From CAYNLK01 sp964398055 (GTDB lineage Bacteria > Chloroflexota > Anaerolineae > 4572-78 > J111), in NCBI GenBank assembly GCA_964398055.1, contig CAYNLK010000001.1, positions 124,001-188,000 of the forward strand: a DNA stretch of 64,000 nucleotides. The letters run 5' to 3'. Positions 9,506 through 17,115 of this stretch are shown piece after piece; the stretch's first letter is position 1; every line of letters begins with the position of its first letter. Below the pieces are notes generated by a model. That model saw only the letters and a list, made by a program, of their open reading frames with translations, made no database searches and was not told where the DNA came from. The position numbers and the translations under genes are program-made.

Positions 9506-10963
9506 CTAAAAACCCCTCAATCTTGCCTTGCCAATTTGGCGCGGGCGTTTACCGGTGATGCCCCATTCCAGATCATCCAGGGCCTTAAGGTCATTAATTT
9601 TAGAGAAGCGAACCTGGTTAATGTCTTCAAGAAAAGGTAACTCATCTGGAAGTTCATCGACGCCCGGCAATAGCACCGGGATTACCGGCAGGTCGGCGTC
9701 TCTTGAACGGCTAACTAGCGAGTGCAATTCCACAGTTTGCCGCTTGTCCAACTCTTCTGGCCCGATGAAAACCGCCACAGATTTGACTTGTGCGAGCGCC
9801 TGGTCAAGAACATCTCGAAGCAACTGGCCTGGCCGGATTTGCTCTTGGTCCAACCACGGCTTTAAACCGCGTTGTTTGAGTTCGCGGGCAATGGTTTGCA
9901 CTTCGGCTTTATCCTGGTTGTTATAGGCCAGGAATACATCAAAGGCAAAGGTTTCCAACTCCTCCCATGGCGTAGCCAGTTTAACTAATCGTTCCGTGAA
10001 GCTTTCATAACTGCGTTTAAGATCGAGGCGGCCGGTACTCGGTCCGGCCAATGCGGCAATCTTTTCCCCATACGCATAATCGGAGACATGTTGAATCTGT
10101 ACTTCGCTGAAGTAGGTTTCAAGATTACAGCGAGGCAGGCCATAAACTTGTTCAAAGATGCGCTCAAATTGGGGTTGATAGCCGACAATGCCTTGCTCAG
10201 AGTCGCCATAGCGCCAATCTTTGTGTAAGGATTCTTTGGTAATATCAATCCGTGAAGGTAGGGGAAACACGACCAGGGGGCGTAAATCATCAGACTGTTT
10301 GCGATACTCGGTGGCCTGTTGGATGAGTTCAAGGGCCCCGGTGAGACTTTGGCGATTTGGGGTAAATACCAGGACGAGTTTTTCAGGCATAAGCATGGTG
10401 CAAATACCGCTGGTATCGGTGATGCCGGTGCGGGAGTCGATGAGGATGTACCGGTACCTTTCGGCCAGGTGTTCCGCCAGGGCGCGAATCAGCCAGGGCG
10501 ACCGATCATAGAGGCTGTCCCATTCAAAGGTGGTGACACGGTTAGAGTATTTGGCGTCAAAGCGACCGGCTTTAAGCAGATGAAGAAAAGGAATATCCGT
10601 TTCTAAAATGAATCGTTCTGGTTCAACTTTATCAAGCAAGGCTCTGGCAGCTGTTTCGGTCTGTCTTTTGTCCGTTCCGTTAAACCTGTGAGTGGCTTTA
10701 GCCAATTCCCAAAATAGATCAATCAAGCCTGGTCGTTCATCGAGGGCCTGGTCAGGGTCGTCAAATTGATGTTCAAACTTATCCCGCAAAAACCAATGCA
10801 GACCCGGCGCTTCAAGGTCCCAATCTATCATCAGTACACCCTTGCTGCCCTCAATTTGACGTTGCGCTAACAGGCAAGCTACGTTGACCAGGGCCATCGT
10901 TCGCCCGGTGCCGCCTTTATATGAATAAAAGGTGATAATTTGACCTGGTATTTCTACTGGCAT
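9506..10963 (-). CDS. KGGVGR-variant ParA/MinD-like ATPase fused to a TIR domain
   Basis: Residues 1-320 are a SIMIBI/ParA-like P-loop NTPase with the deviant Walker A KGGTGRT (residues 16-22), in which the usual terminal Lys is Arg; Walker B-type strands are VLMIDWDLEAPG and YILIDSRTGITD. Residues 337-485 are a TIR domain (FDVFLAYNNQDKAEV, GLKPWLDQEQIRPGQ, VAVFIGPEELDKRQTVEL), with Glu412 in the position expected for the NADase catalytic Glu. The ATG overlaps the TAA of the upstream TIR gene by one base (TAATG), so the two are probably translationally coupled. KGGVGR ATPases are known to be associated with TIR, CHAT and other conflict effectors. Here the ATPase would act as a switch or sensor for the TIR effector. 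NADase activity versus a purely scaffolding TIR role cannot be decided from sequence. Confidence 0.87.
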   Translation of the reverse strand: MPVEIPGQIITFYSYKGGTGRTMALVNVACLLAQRQIEGSKGVLMIDWDLEAPGLHWFLRDKFEHQFDDPDQALDERPGLIDLFWELAKATHRFNGTDKRQTETAARALLDKVEPERFILETDIPFLHLLKAGRFDAKYSNRVTTFEWDSLYDRSPWLIRALAEHLAERYRYILIDSRTGITDTSGICTMLMPEKLVLVFTPNRQSLTGALELIQQATEYRKQSDDLRPLVVFPLPSRIDITKESLHKDWRYGDSEQGIVGYQPQFERIFEQVYGLPRCNLETYFSEVQIQHVSDYAYGEKIAALAGPSTGRLDLKRSYESFTERLVKLATPWEELETFAFDVFLAYNNQDKAEVQTIARELKQRGLKPWLDQEQIRPGQLLRDVLDQALAQVKSVAVFIGPEELDKRQTVELHSLVSRSRDADLPVIPVLLPGVDELPDELPFLEDINQVRFSKINDLKALDDLEWGITGKRPRQIGKARLRGF

Positions 10964-11607
10964 TATTGCTCTCCCTCACGTCCCGGAAATGGAGCGGGCG
11001 CCGGCTGGATTGTCTTCAACCAAATTTTAATATGCTCTGTCGACGGTAAGGTGAATTCGGCGCAATTACCGGTCAACTCTTGGGACAACTGGTCGAATAC
11101 CTGGCAGCGACCGGCAATGTATTCGGCCAACTTTCTGATCTTGGGGGCGTAAACAGGGTTTTCGATCATCTCAGCTTCATACAAAGTAAAGGTCTCAAAA
11201 TCAAGAGGCGTCCGTTGCTCAAGTTCCTGGGGCATATTTTTTCTACCTCGAAAAACAATAGGGATGATCAGTCCGTATATCTCTTCGCCTTGTTGGTCCA
11301 ATTGAGCCAGCCGTTCCTTTTCTAATTCCACCATCGCCTTGTATTCGCGAGCGCAATAGTTATGTTCTATATCAAAATAGGTGGGTGTATAGACTACGAT
11401 CATACAGACACTTTGACAAAGCTCTCTGGCTAATGACTCATCGAGGAGGTAGCCGGCTTCCAGGCGTTGCCAATCGAGGAAAATCTCCTTACCGGTCAGA
11501 AGTTCAAGTTCACTGGTGAGAGCTGTGTAAAGATCATTGATGATTCGCCTGGCCAATTTGCCTTGATGATGACGATAGCTGATGAAGCAGGAATACTTAA
11601 ACGGCAT
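10963..11607 (-). CDS. TIR-domain protein
   Basis: A 214-residue protein whose first 110 residues form a TIR domain. The first strand is KYSCFISYRHHQG, followed by a helix, then TGKEIFLDWQRLEAGYLL and CMIVVYTPTYF. The helix NYCAREYKAMVEL places Glu88 where bacterial TIR NADases keep the catalytic Glu. The remaining hundred residues (LIIPIVFRGR, then an acidic helical tail) continue the TIR fold and add a short C-terminal extension. It is the first gene of the minus-strand operon, with an AGGAGAGG ribosome-binding site and a promoter candidate upstream, and its stop overlaps the next start by one base. Two TIR domains in adjacent coupled genes suggest hetero-assembly of TIR filaments. This is inference; the TIR call itself is strong. 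Confidence 0.87.
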   Translation of the reverse strand: MPFKYSCFISYRHHQGKLARRIINDLYTALTSELELLTGKEIFLDWQRLEAGYLLDESLARELCQSVCMIVVYTPTYFDIEHNYCAREYKAMVELEKERLAQLDQQGEEIYGLIIPIVFRGRKNMPQELEQRTPLDFETFTLYEAEMIENPVYAPKIRKLAEYIAGRCQVFDQLSQELTGNCAEFTLPSTEHIKIWLKTIQPAPAPFPGREGEQ

Positions 11608-11663
11608 CTTATTCCTCTCCTGAGTACTGGTGGTTCATACTTGGATAGGCCCCTCATGGTAAA

Positions 11664-11693
11664 ATGATACCACACTGCAGCCCTACTCGACAA
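11664..11693 (-). promoter_or_regulatory. Candidate sigma-70 promoter of the TIR-CHAT-kinase operon
   Basis: On the minus strand TTGTCG (11693-11688) is followed by an 18-bp spacer and TATCAT (11669-11664), about 55 nt before the TIR gene start. No other coding sequence intervenes. The match is visual only. Confidence 0.45.
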
Positions 11694-11727
11694 TCATATC
11701 TATTTCCCCATAGGTGTTTTTGTTAGC

Positions 11728-13179
11728 TTACCCCTTCACCACCGCAATCGGTACCAGCCGGGCCACCTTTTTGGCGATGCCGGCGCCGTGGACCACTTCG
11801 ACCACCCGGTCCACGTCTTTATAGGCTGTGGGCGCTTCTTCGGCCAGGCCCGACATACTGCCGGCGCGCACGTGGATGCCGCCGGCCTCCAGCTCCTCGC
11901 GCAGTTCGGCCCCCCAGATTGTCTTTTTGGCCTGGGAGCGGCTCATCGTCCGGCCGGCCCCGTGGCAGGTGGAGCCAAAGGTCTGGGCCATGGAGCCGGC
12001 GGTGCCCAGCAGTACCCAACTGGCCGTACCCATCGAACCGGGCACCAGCACCGGCTGGCCGATATCCCGGTAGACGCCGGGCAGCACCGCTGAGCCGGGG
12101 CCAAAGGCCCGCGTCGCCCCCTTGCGATGGACACAAACTTTAACCTTGCGCCCATCGATCTCATGCTCCTCGATTTTGGCCATATTGTGGGCGATGTCGT
12201 ACACTTGAAAGACATGGTGGTTTTTGATCTTGCCCGCCAGGGTCTCCTCAAAGCTGCGGCGGATGTGGTAGGTCAACACCTGCCGGTTGGCAAAGGCATA
12301 GTTGGCCGCGGCCTTCATCGCCGCCAGGTAATCTTGCCCTTCCGGGCTGTTGAGTGGCGCGCAGACCAGCTCCCGGTCCGGCAGGCTGATGCCATATTTT
12401 TGCACGGCCTTTTGGAACAGCTTCACATAGTCCGTGCAGACCTGGTGGCCGAAGCCGCGTGAGCCGCAGTGAATCTGGACCGCCAGCCGGCCCGGGGCCA
12501 GCCCCATGCGCTCGGCCGCGATTTCATCAAAGATCTCGTCCACCACATCGACTTCGATGAAGTGGTTGCCGGCGCCTAACGTGCCGACCTGATCATTGCC
12601 CCGTTTCTTGGCCCGCTCGCTGACCTTGCCGGCGTCGGCCCCGTCGATGCAGCCCTGTTCCTCGGTCCGTTCCAGGTCGGCCTCGGTGGCGTAGCCCCGC
12701 TTCAAAGCCCAACGCGCCCCCTGCTCAACCAGTTTGTCCAATTCGCCCGGCTTCAGTTTAATATTACCGCCCTGGCCCACACCGCTGGGACAGTTGGCAT
12801 AGAGAGCTGAGGCCAGGTCGTCCAGGTAGGGGTCGGCTTCTTCTTGGTCGATGTGCGTGCCCAGCAGTCGTACGCCGCAATTGATGTCGTATCCGACGCC
12901 GCCGGGAGAGATAACCCCATCCGGTAGCTTGGTGGCAATGACCCCGCCGATGGGAAAACCGTAACCCTGGTGAATATCCGGCATGGCCAGGGCATACTTG
13001 ACGATGCCGGGCATAGTGGCCGTGTTGACCAACTGCTCCAGGCTTTTGTCGCCGAGCGCGCCCTCCAGCAACTCCGGATCGGCGTAAAAACGGGCCGGTA
13101 CCCGCATATCATTCCGAAATTCCGGGGGAACTTCGTACAGAAATTGGTCGATGCGTTTGAAATCTTTACTGCTAACCAT
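11728..13179 (-). CDS. rtcB: RNA-splicing ligase RtcB
   Basis: A 483-residue RtcB, the usual length, joining RNA 2',3'-cyclic phosphate/3'-phosphate ends to 5'-OH ends using GTP and Mn2+. Visible family motifs are the metal-binding Cys in GVGYDINCGVRLL, GAGNHFIEV, IHCGSRGFGHQV, GSMGTASWVL, and HGAGRTMSR with the His that is guanylylated in this family. The reading frame is open 45 codons further upstream, but that stretch translates degenerate repeat DNA. The ATG at 13179 has AAGGAG at good spacing and begins MVSSKDFKRIDQFL, so it is taken as the start. The gene lies downstream of archease, its activating cofactor, in the standard partnership. It acts in tRNA or mRNA repair in the cytoplasm. 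Confidence 0.96.
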   Translation of the reverse strand: MVSSKDFKRIDQFLYEVPPEFRNDMRVPARFYADPELLEGALGDKSLEQLVNTATMPGIVKYALAMPDIHQGYGFPIGGVIATKLPDGVISPGGVGYDINCGVRLLGTHIDQEEADPYLDDLASALYANCPSGVGQGGNIKLKPGELDKLVEQGARWALKRGYATEADLERTEEQGCIDGADAGKVSERAKKRGNDQVGTLGAGNHFIEVDVVDEIFDEIAAERMGLAPGRLAVQIHCGSRGFGHQVCTDYVKLFQKAVQKYGISLPDRELVCAPLNSPEGQDYLAAMKAAANYAFANRQVLTYHIRRSFEETLAGKIKNHHVFQVYDIAHNMAKIEEHEIDGRKVKVCVHRKGATRAFGPGSAVLPGVYRDIGQPVLVPGSMGTASWVLLGTAGSMAQTFGSTCHGAGRTMSRSQAKKTIWGAELREELEAGGIHVRAGSMSGLAEEAPTAYKDVDRVVEVVHGAGIAKKVARLVPIAVVKG

Positions 13180-13198
13180 CGCGTCTACTCCTTTGTAG

Positions 13199-13306
13199 GT
13201 AGCAGAGTAACAAGTTGCAAGGTCCCAAGTTGCAAAGTCGCAGAGTAGCAGAGTAGCAAACATACCTGCTACCTGCGACCTGCAACCTGTTACTTGCCAC
13301 CTGCCC
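13199..13306. repeat. Degenerate 7-8 nt repeat array between archease and rtcB
   Basis: Imperfect repeats of units such as GCAGAGTA and CAAGTTGCAA run into the complementary motif CTACCTGCGACCTGCAACCTG, so the array has two arms of partly opposite polarity able to fold back. It separates two genes that are otherwise expected to be tightly spaced. Confidence 0.7.
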
Positions 13307-13310
13307 CTGC

Positions 13311-13760
13311 TCACACGTCAAACACTATCGTTGTCTCCAACCCATTTTCTGTTTTCACAATTTCTAAATTGTGGTAGGTCACGGCCTTGATATGTTTTTT
13401 GAGATCAGCCGTCTGGCCGCCGTGGACGGTTGCTTGCAGTGAAGTTGAGGTCACGGCTTGCAGGTCGAATTGGTGAAAAATCACCCCTTCTGTTTCGGCC
13501 CAATAAGCCAGCTCACTCAGCCAGTCGACCAGCAGACTTTCGGGGTCGATGGATGCCAGCTCAATCTGCCGTTTTACGTTGGTGGGGATGGCAGCGGGGT
13601 CGGTTACCACCAGGCTAACCATCCCCCGGGCAGCGTTGACCAGCAACTCGGTCAAATCGCGCCCGCGGACTCGCAGCGCCCAATCGGCGGTGTGCTCGAT
13701 CTCCTCAAAATCGACGTTGTAAGCCGGCTCTGAGTGCAGGTTGGGGGGGGTATTTGCCAT
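13311..13760 (-). CDS. Archease
   Basis: A 149-residue protein matching the archease family, the small metal-binding protein that accelerates RtcB guanylylation and multiple turnover. The visible signature is FEEIEHTADWALRVRGRDL at the N-terminus, a central WLSELAYWAETEGVIF segment, and a C-terminal AVTYHNLEIVK strand with the acidic end VFDV. It begins at an ATG preceded by a purine-rich AAGGGGCAGGG. It is followed on the same strand by rtcB after a 131-nt repeat-filled gap. An AT-rich tract with TATACT lies 30-40 nt upstream and may be its promoter. Family assignment is supported by both motifs and neighbour. Confidence 0.93.
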   Translation of the reverse strand: MANTPPNLHSEPAYNVDFEEIEHTADWALRVRGRDLTELLVNAARGMVSLVVTDPAAIPTNVKRQIELASIDPESLLVDWLSELAYWAETEGVIFHQFDLQAVTSTSLQATVHGGQTADLKKHIKAVTYHNLEIVKTENGLETTIVFDV

Positions 13761-13799
13761 AGCGTCCCTGCCCCTTAAGGTTTCTTAACCTATAGTATA

Positions 13800-14969
13800 T
13801 CATAGTTGCGGAGGTATCTCAATCTGGGCTGGCCGGTTGGAAGTAATGTCGTCGGAGTGGGGGGCTATTTTTCGGAGACAGGCGGTTCTATCGATCTTGC
13901 CGGTTGGCGTTTCTGACAAGGTGGAGAGAAAATAGAATGTGCGGGGGATTTCGTATTTGGTGAGGGTCTGTCGCAGGATCGACCGGATTTCGACCTGCTC
14001 TGCCGGGGAAAAGGGTTCGCCCTCGATGATGGCCACTACGGCTTGGCCCAATTGAGGGTGGGGCAGGGGACCGATCATGAATCGCCGTCCGGCGTAGCGA
14101 CCGTGGCGCAGTGTGTGGAGCACTGTTTCTAAAACCGCTTCTACTTTTTCAATCTGAATTTTGACCCCGCCGGAATTGATGACGTTATCGATTCGGCCCA
14201 ACCACTTGAATGAGCCGTCGGGGCGCAGTTCGGCCAGGTCATTGGTGTAGACGGTCTGATCATTGGTGACCATCGCTTTGATCGTCAAGCAGCCGCGCAG
14301 GTCGAGGCCGATCTCGACGCCCGGCAGCGGGGTAAAATAGTCGCTGGCGTGGGGACCGTTGAGTCGTTTGAGCGCGATATGGCTGACGGTTTCGGTCATG
14401 CCGTAGGTATGGTAAATGGGGGCAGAAATTGTTTGTAGCTGCTGTTGCAGAGCCGGGCTAATGGGAGCGCCGCCAATCAGAATGGCTTTCATACGGTTGA
14501 GAATGTCTTGCTTGTCGGGCGATTCAGTCAGAATTTGCTCAAGTTGGAGGGGCACAAAGGCGCTAAAATCAAAGTGAGTCTCCGGTGGAAATTCGCGCAA
14601 GGGCTGGCTGGACGGATTAATGATGGTCAACTCCAGATCCAACTCGAACCCTCGCACCAGCATCATCATGCCAGCGATATAGTGGATCGACAGACAAACC
14701 AGGGCCTGGTCGCCCGGTTGCAGGCCCAGGGCTTGCCCGGTCAAGCGGGCGCTGGCAATCATCTGTTGCCGGGTTAACGTGATTGGCTTGGGGCGACCGG
14801 TCGAGCCGGAGGTGGTCACCGTGAATATCTCTTGCCCTGCCAGCCACTGCCGGCAAAAACGCGCCACATCTTTTTCGTAGGGAGATAGGCTTAGCCGCTC
14901 TATTTCCAGAGAGGGGTCAAGCAGCCAGGCCAGCCGGTAAATTTTGTGGTTGAGGTTGATTGTTTTCAT
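13800..14969 (-). CDS. menE: o-Succinylbenzoate-CoA ligase
   Basis: An ANL-superfamily adenylating enzyme of 389 residues that activates o-succinylbenzoate to its CoA thioester in menaquinone synthesis. The phosphate-binding loop is TTSGSTGRPKPI, the A5-type motif is YHTYGMTETVSH, and the hinge/A8 region is LGRIDNVINSGGVKIQIEKVE. A C-terminal PTGKIDR gives the catalytic Lys. The short length compared with general acyl-CoA synthetases is typical of MenE. A TTG 48 nt upstream would overlap menC; the ATG at 14969 leaves a 14-nt gap and is preferred, although its Shine-Dalgarno is poor. It is the last gene of the men operon. Confidence 0.93.
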   Translation of the reverse strand: MKTINLNHKIYRLAWLLDPSLEIERLSLSPYEKDVARFCRQWLAGQEIFTVTTSGSTGRPKPITLTRQQMIASARLTGQALGLQPGDQALVCLSIHYIAGMMMLVRGFELDLELTIINPSSQPLREFPPETHFDFSAFVPLQLEQILTESPDKQDILNRMKAILIGGAPISPALQQQLQTISAPIYHTYGMTETVSHIALKRLNGPHASDYFTPLPGVEIGLDLRGCLTIKAMVTNDQTVYTNDLAELRPDGSFKWLGRIDNVINSGGVKIQIEKVEAVLETVLHTLRHGRYAGRRFMIGPLPHPQLGQAVVAIIEGEPFSPAEQVEIRSILRQTLTKYEIPRTFYFLSTLSETPTGKIDRTACLRKIAPHSDDITSNRPAQIEIPPQL

Positions 14970-14983
14970 GGCCGTCTGTTGGC

Positions 14984-16051
14984 TCAGGCCGGGGCTACCA
15001 GCTGTGAAACATCCCAACCCACCGTTGTATCGTAAACCAGCAATCCCCTGGCCAGTTTAATCGGACTTGGGATATTGTTGGTGTAGAGTTGGCCGTTGCC
15101 CAGCCCCTGGATGATGGTTGCGTTCAGCGAGCTGGTCCATTGGCCCAGCGCATTGAGGCCGATATTGGACTCCAGGGCCGAGTTGACCCACCAGCCAATC
15201 CCCAATTCCTGGGCCAGGGCGAGCCATGCTTCGGCCGCGGCGAAGCCACCCAGCAGGGCCGGTTTGAGCACAAGGTAGTGGGGCTTAATTTTTGCCAATA
15301 GCTCTTTTTTTCTGGCCGTGGAAGTGATCCCAATTAACTCTTCATCCAGGGCAATCTTGATCGGGCTGCGGGCGCAGAGTCTGGCCATAGCCGGCCATTG
15401 GCCCGCTTTGAGCGGCTGTTCAATGGAATGGATTTGAAATCGAGCTAAATCAGTCAGGCGTTCCAGGGCGATATCGGGGCTGAAGGCGCCGTTAGCGTCC
15501 AGGCGCAGCTCGATTCGCTCCGGAGGGTAACAGCGGCGGACCTCGGCCAGCAAAGCCCGCTCTGCCTCAAAATCGAGCGCCCCCACTTTGAGCTTGATAC
15601 AGGTATGCCCCTGGCTGACTTTAAGGTGAACTTGTTGGAGCATGTCAGCCGGCGAGTCCAGCCAGATCAAACCGTGGATGGGGATCAGTTTCCGTCCCCG
15701 GCTGAACTCATTCTCAAAAAGCTGCCGGCTGCCGCCATGTTGCCAGTCGCGCCAGGCCATCTCCAGTCCAAAGGCCAGGGCCGGCCAGTCGGCCAGATCG
15801 AATTCTGTTGGCGGTTGCCCCGCCTTGAGCGCCTCACATACCTCGGCCAATTTGGCTTCAAAATCAGGCCGGTCATCGACGCTCAGGCCGGGCCAGGGCG
15901 CACACTCGCCCAAACCCACCCGGTCAGGCTGGCGACGGTCGCTCAAACGGATAAAATAGACGGTTTTGGCCGGTAATGTTCCCCGTGAGGTAGCGGCTGG
16001 TTTCTTAAAGACCAACGTATATTTTTTATAGGAGGCCACCACAGAACTCAT
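14984..16051 (-). CDS. menC: o-Succinylbenzoate synthase
   Basis: An enolase-superfamily dehydratase converting SHCHC to o-succinylbenzoate. Visible active-site residues are the KxK pair in CIKLKVG, the metal ligands Asp in RLDANGAF, Glu in SIEQPL and Asp in ALDEEL, and the second-base Lys in YLVLKPALLGG. The open frame extends 33 codons further upstream to 16150, but that part translates a palindromic repeat (16071-16103) and intergenic DNA. The ATG at 16051, giving 355 residues, fits the family better, although no strong ribosome-binding site is present, so the start carries some doubt. Neighbours are menB upstream and menE downstream. Confidence 0.92.
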   Translation of the reverse strand: MSSVVASYKKYTLVFKKPAATSRGTLPAKTVYFIRLSDRRQPDRVGLGECAPWPGLSVDDRPDFEAKLAEVCEALKAGQPPTEFDLADWPALAFGLEMAWRDWQHGGSRQLFENEFSRGRKLIPIHGLIWLDSPADMLQQVHLKVSQGHTCIKLKVGALDFEAERALLAEVRRCYPPERIELRLDANGAFSPDIALERLTDLARFQIHSIEQPLKAGQWPAMARLCARSPIKIALDEELIGITSTARKKELLAKIKPHYLVLKPALLGGFAAAEAWLALAQELGIGWWVNSALESNIGLNALGQWTSSLNATIIQGLGNGQLYTNNIPSPIKLARGLLVYDTTVGWDVSQLVAPA

Positions 16052-16070
16052 TGCCAATAGGTCCGATTTT

Positions 16071-16103
16071 ACCTCGTTCCCAAACTCAGTTTGGGAACGA
16101 GGT
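16071..16103. repeat. 33-bp perfect palindrome inside the men operon
   Basis: Two 16-bp arms beginning ACCTCGTTCCCAAACT surround a single central base. The identical 33-bp sequence recurs at 34321-34353. It lies in the menB-menC gap and would form a strong hairpin in the men transcript. Confidence 0.9.
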
Positions 16104-16165
16104 AAACGAGGTAACAAATTGCAGCAAAGGCAAGGGATGCCGTCCGACAAATTTTGCTCTATTCA

Positions 16166-16990
16166 TTATGGGAATCTAGGAAATTTCGAGAAATCAGGCC
16201 GGCGTTTCTCCAGGAAAGCCTGCTTGCCTTCTTGCGCTTCCTCGCTGAGGTAGTAGAGTAGGGTAGCGTTCCCGGCCAGCTCCTGGATACCGGCCTGGCC
16301 GTCTAACTCAGCGTTGAAGGAGGCTTTGAGCAGGCGGATTGCCAGCGGGCTTTTGTCCAGAATCTTACGGCACCACTCAATCGTGGTCGCTTCCAGCTCC
16401 TCCAGCGGCACCACCTTGTTGACCAGCCCCATTTCCCGGGCTTCCTCAGCCGTGTATTGATCGCACAGGTACCAGATTTCGCGGGCCTTCTTTTGGCCGA
16501 CGATGCGGGCCAGGTATGAGGCCCCAAAGCCGCCGTCAAAGCTGCCCACTTTGGGGCCGGTTTGGCCGAAGCGGGCGTTGTCCGCGGCGATAGTCAAATC
16601 GCACACTACGTGTAGTACGTGACCGCCGCCGATGGCCCAGCCCGCCACCATCGCAATGACCGGTTTGGGGCAAGAGCGAATTTGTCGCTGCAAGTCTAAC
16701 ACGTTCAGTCGGGGGACCTGATCGGTCCCCACATAGCCGCCCACGCCCCGGACGCGCTGGTCGCCGCCGCTGCAAAAAGCCTGGTCGCCTGCGCCGGTGA
16801 GGATGATGACCCCGATGCGAGGGTCTTGACGGGATAATTCCATCGCTTCAGACATCTCCATCACGGTCAAAGGGGTAAAAGCATTGTGAACTTCGGGCCG
16901 GTTGATGCTGATCTTGGCGATGCCGTCATAATATTGGTACAGAATCTCTTCAAATTCCTTGATCGTTTCCCAGGGAATATTGCTCTTCAT
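16166..16990 (-). CDS. menB: 1,4-Dihydroxy-2-naphthoyl-CoA synthase
   Basis: A crotonase-fold enzyme of 274 residues that cyclises o-succinylbenzoyl-CoA to DHNA-CoA. Features specific to MenB rather than a generic enoyl-CoA hydratase are FCSGGDQRVRG, the central disordered-loop type sequence GGYVGTDQVPRLNVLDLQ, the oxyanion-hole segment MVAGWAIGGGHVLH, GQTGPKVGSFDGGFGASYL, and the C-terminal EKRRPDFSKFPRFP. The ATG is preceded by AAAGGAG at ideal spacing. It is part of the menI-F-D-B-C-E operon. The flanking gaps on both sides carry repeat elements rather than genes. Confidence 0.97.
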   Translation of the reverse strand: MKSNIPWETIKEFEEILYQYYDGIAKISINRPEVHNAFTPLTVMEMSEAMELSRQDPRIGVIILTGAGDQAFCSGGDQRVRGVGGYVGTDQVPRLNVLDLQRQIRSCPKPVIAMVAGWAIGGGHVLHVVCDLTIAADNARFGQTGPKVGSFDGGFGASYLARIVGQKKAREIWYLCDQYTAEEAREMGLVNKVVPLEELEATTIEWCRKILDKSPLAIRLLKASFNAELDGQAGIQELAGNATLLYYLSEEAQEGKQAFLEKRRPDFSKFPRFP

Positions 16991-17049
16991 TTATTTTCTC
17001 CTTTGGTTACTACTTCGCCAGGTCAGTTGAGGTGGGTGTCAAAATAAAA

Positions 17050-17097
17050 ATTGGAGATGAGGCAAAATTACCAATCTCTAATCTCCAATCTCCCCCA
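17050..17097. repeat. ATTGGAGAT/ATCTCCAAT repeat in the menD-menB gap
   Basis: One copy of TTGGAGATGAGG is followed by CCAATCTCTAATCTCCAATCTCC, giving a short fold-back array. The same octamer family recurs at 42941-43030, 54990-55018, 60860-60895 and 61505-61535. Confidence 0.7.
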
Positions 17098-17115
17098 ACA
17101 TATAACCTGACATTT

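Noticed and set aside
11728..13314. Longer RtcB beginning at 13314
   Set aside because: The extra 45 codons translate a degenerate repeat array and overlap archease; the ATG at 13179 has a good ribosome-binding site and the family start.
14984..16150. Longer MenC beginning at 16150
   Set aside because: The extension translates the 33-bp palindrome and intergenic sequence; no conserved family residues are there.
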